Shown: positions 63,412 through 64,000 of the stretch, piece by piece
Numbering within the stretch: the stretch's first letter is position 1
Layout of the letters: the number at the start of each line of letters is the position of its first letter
From: Caballeronia sp. dw_276
GTDB taxonomy: Bacteria > Pseudomonadota > Gammaproteobacteria > Burkholderiales > Burkholderiaceae
Length of the DNA: 64,000 nt
Direction of reading: 5' to 3'
Assembly (NCBI RefSeq): GCF_018449635.1
Contig: NZ_JAAVUV010000008.1
Location: forward strand, 248,001-312,000
Program-made: the position numbers and the translations under genes
The notes under the pieces: generated by a model
What the model was told of the DNA's origin: nothing
The model's input: only the letters and a program-made list of their open reading frames with translations
Database searches by the model: none

Positions 63412-64000
63412 GCTCCTCTCCATTTTTGGTTTTCTTGATCTGTCTTAGTCACGACTTCAGAGACGGTCTCCGTGTCGATCGTGGACGGCATCGGCGGCGT
63501 AGATAGCTCACCATCGTTGTAATACGGGTCGGCCATTTGAGTCCAATCAGCCTCTCGTATCAGGTCGTACCAAAAGTCTTTTGATATGTCGTAGGCATCG
63601 CAAAAACCAATCGGCAGGTCGTATGCGACTACGCGGCTCATAAACGCATGATGTTTTGGAAGCGTGCTGTGATTAGTTGGCATCGGTTGGTAGTTAGCGA
63701 TGCGTTTGTGACGCTCTTCCTCCGTTTCAAGCTCGCGGCGCTTTCCTGTGTTTGCATACACATCTTCTCGTTCCATCCAGAGCTGGCGGTCGTAGATCGA
63801 GTCGAGGTACACGTATCCGTCGTCTAAATACTTGCCCTTCGAATCTTTCGCGGCCAGCATGTTTTGGTCCCTGCGCGATTCGTCAAAGTACACTTGCCTG
63901 TCGTCTTTTCCCGTCGCGGTCGTCACCGGGGTTTGCACTGACTTGGACATCTCTTCCGCCGTAATCGGATCAGGTACCTTTTCGGCGTTAATCGTCACCT
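63408..64000 (-). CDS. Tle3-like type VI effector (DUF3274), C-terminal part; runs off the right edge
   Basis: The last 197 or so codons of a larger gene; the reading frame is open through the window edge. The segment resembles the DUF3274 C-terminus of Tle3 phospholipase effectors: DPITAEEMSKSVQTP, DGYVYLDSIYDRQLWMEREDVY, YQPMPTNHSTLPKHHAFMSRV, YDLPIGFCDAYDISKDFWYDLIREADW and DPYYNDGELSTPP. The lipase Ser and GxSxG region would lie upstream, out of view. It ends in an ATGA overlap with immunity copy B. The family call rests on the pattern and the immunity and PAAR neighbours, so phospholipase activity is inferred. Confidence 0.8.
   Translation of the reverse strand, partial: VTINAEKVPDPITAEEMSKSVQTPVTTATGKDDRQVYFDESRRDQNMLAAKDSKGKYLDDGYVYLDSIYDRQLWMEREDVYANTGKRRELETEEERHKRIANYQPMPTNHSTLPKHHAFMSRVVAYDLPIGFCDAYDISKDFWYDLIREADWTQMADPYYNDGELSTPPMPSTIDTETVSEVVTKTDQENQKWRGA

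Noticed and set aside
1-64000. CRISPR arrays, tRNA or rRNA genes, insertion sequences, prophage ends
   Set aside because: None seen by reading both strands. The only long exact repeat is the immunity-gene pair.

Overview
The window is high-GC DNA with Burkholderiaceae-style gene content, most likely Paraburkholderia or Caballeronia. This is inferred from gene families and composition, not from a marker gene. Genes are densely packed, mostly in translationally coupled operons (ATGA or TGATG overlaps). I saw no rRNA, tRNA, CRISPR array or insertion sequence.

1-6753: small catabolic units. An enoyl-CoA hydratase-like gene, an MFS carrier and the start of an aldehyde dehydrogenase form a leftward operon, facing a GntR/FCD regulator across a TGTATA-rich promoter. 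Next come a divergent SDR/LysR pair, a PNPOx-like flavoprotein and an aldo/keto reductase.

6836-17866: a complete C-P lyase locus. phnGHIJKLM run leftward. phnF, a DUF1045 gene with 2H-phosphoesterase motifs, and phnN run rightward. phnCDE run leftward beyond a shared terminator. A HutC-type box lies between phnG and phnF, and a near copy lies before phnC, so PhnF may control all three units. No phnP is visible.

18142-28471: a membrane GGDEF-EAL protein, a startless reading frame, bluB, and a uronate/aldarate cluster (garL, garR, a polar-amino-acid-type ABC transporter, udh and a FadR-type regulator). Two near-identical candidate operators lie before garL and between udh and the regulator.

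28478-35191: a leftward beta-glucoside/sugar operon of GH1 beta-glucosidase, solute-binding protein, two permeases, ATPase and LacI regulator. It is headed by a perfect LacI-type palindrome.

35356-40644: a Kai-like signalling island. A GAF histidine kinase is divergent from kaiC, kaiB and a PAS hybrid kinase. A 26-codon reading frame joins kaiC to kaiB with ATGA overlaps at both ends.

40652-56094: an unknown membrane protein, an AraC regulator, a large Lhr helicase, a three-subunit periplasmic dehydrogenase (Tat-exported small subunit, GMC flavoprotein, triheme cytochrome c), and a four-carbon acid-sugar operon (KdgT-type permease, DUF1537 kinase, PdxA2, DeoR).

56191-64000: a type VI secretion effector module read leftward. 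It has the C-terminus of a Tle3-like effector, two tandem Tli3-like lipoprotein immunity genes, a PAAR protein, an unknown membrane protein, a TssM-like protein without a recognisable Walker A, and a small exported protein. The two immunity genes share 215 bp of identical DNA but differ in their C-terminal halves. This module, the DUF1045 protein in place of PhnP, and the Kai island are the best candidates for new biology.
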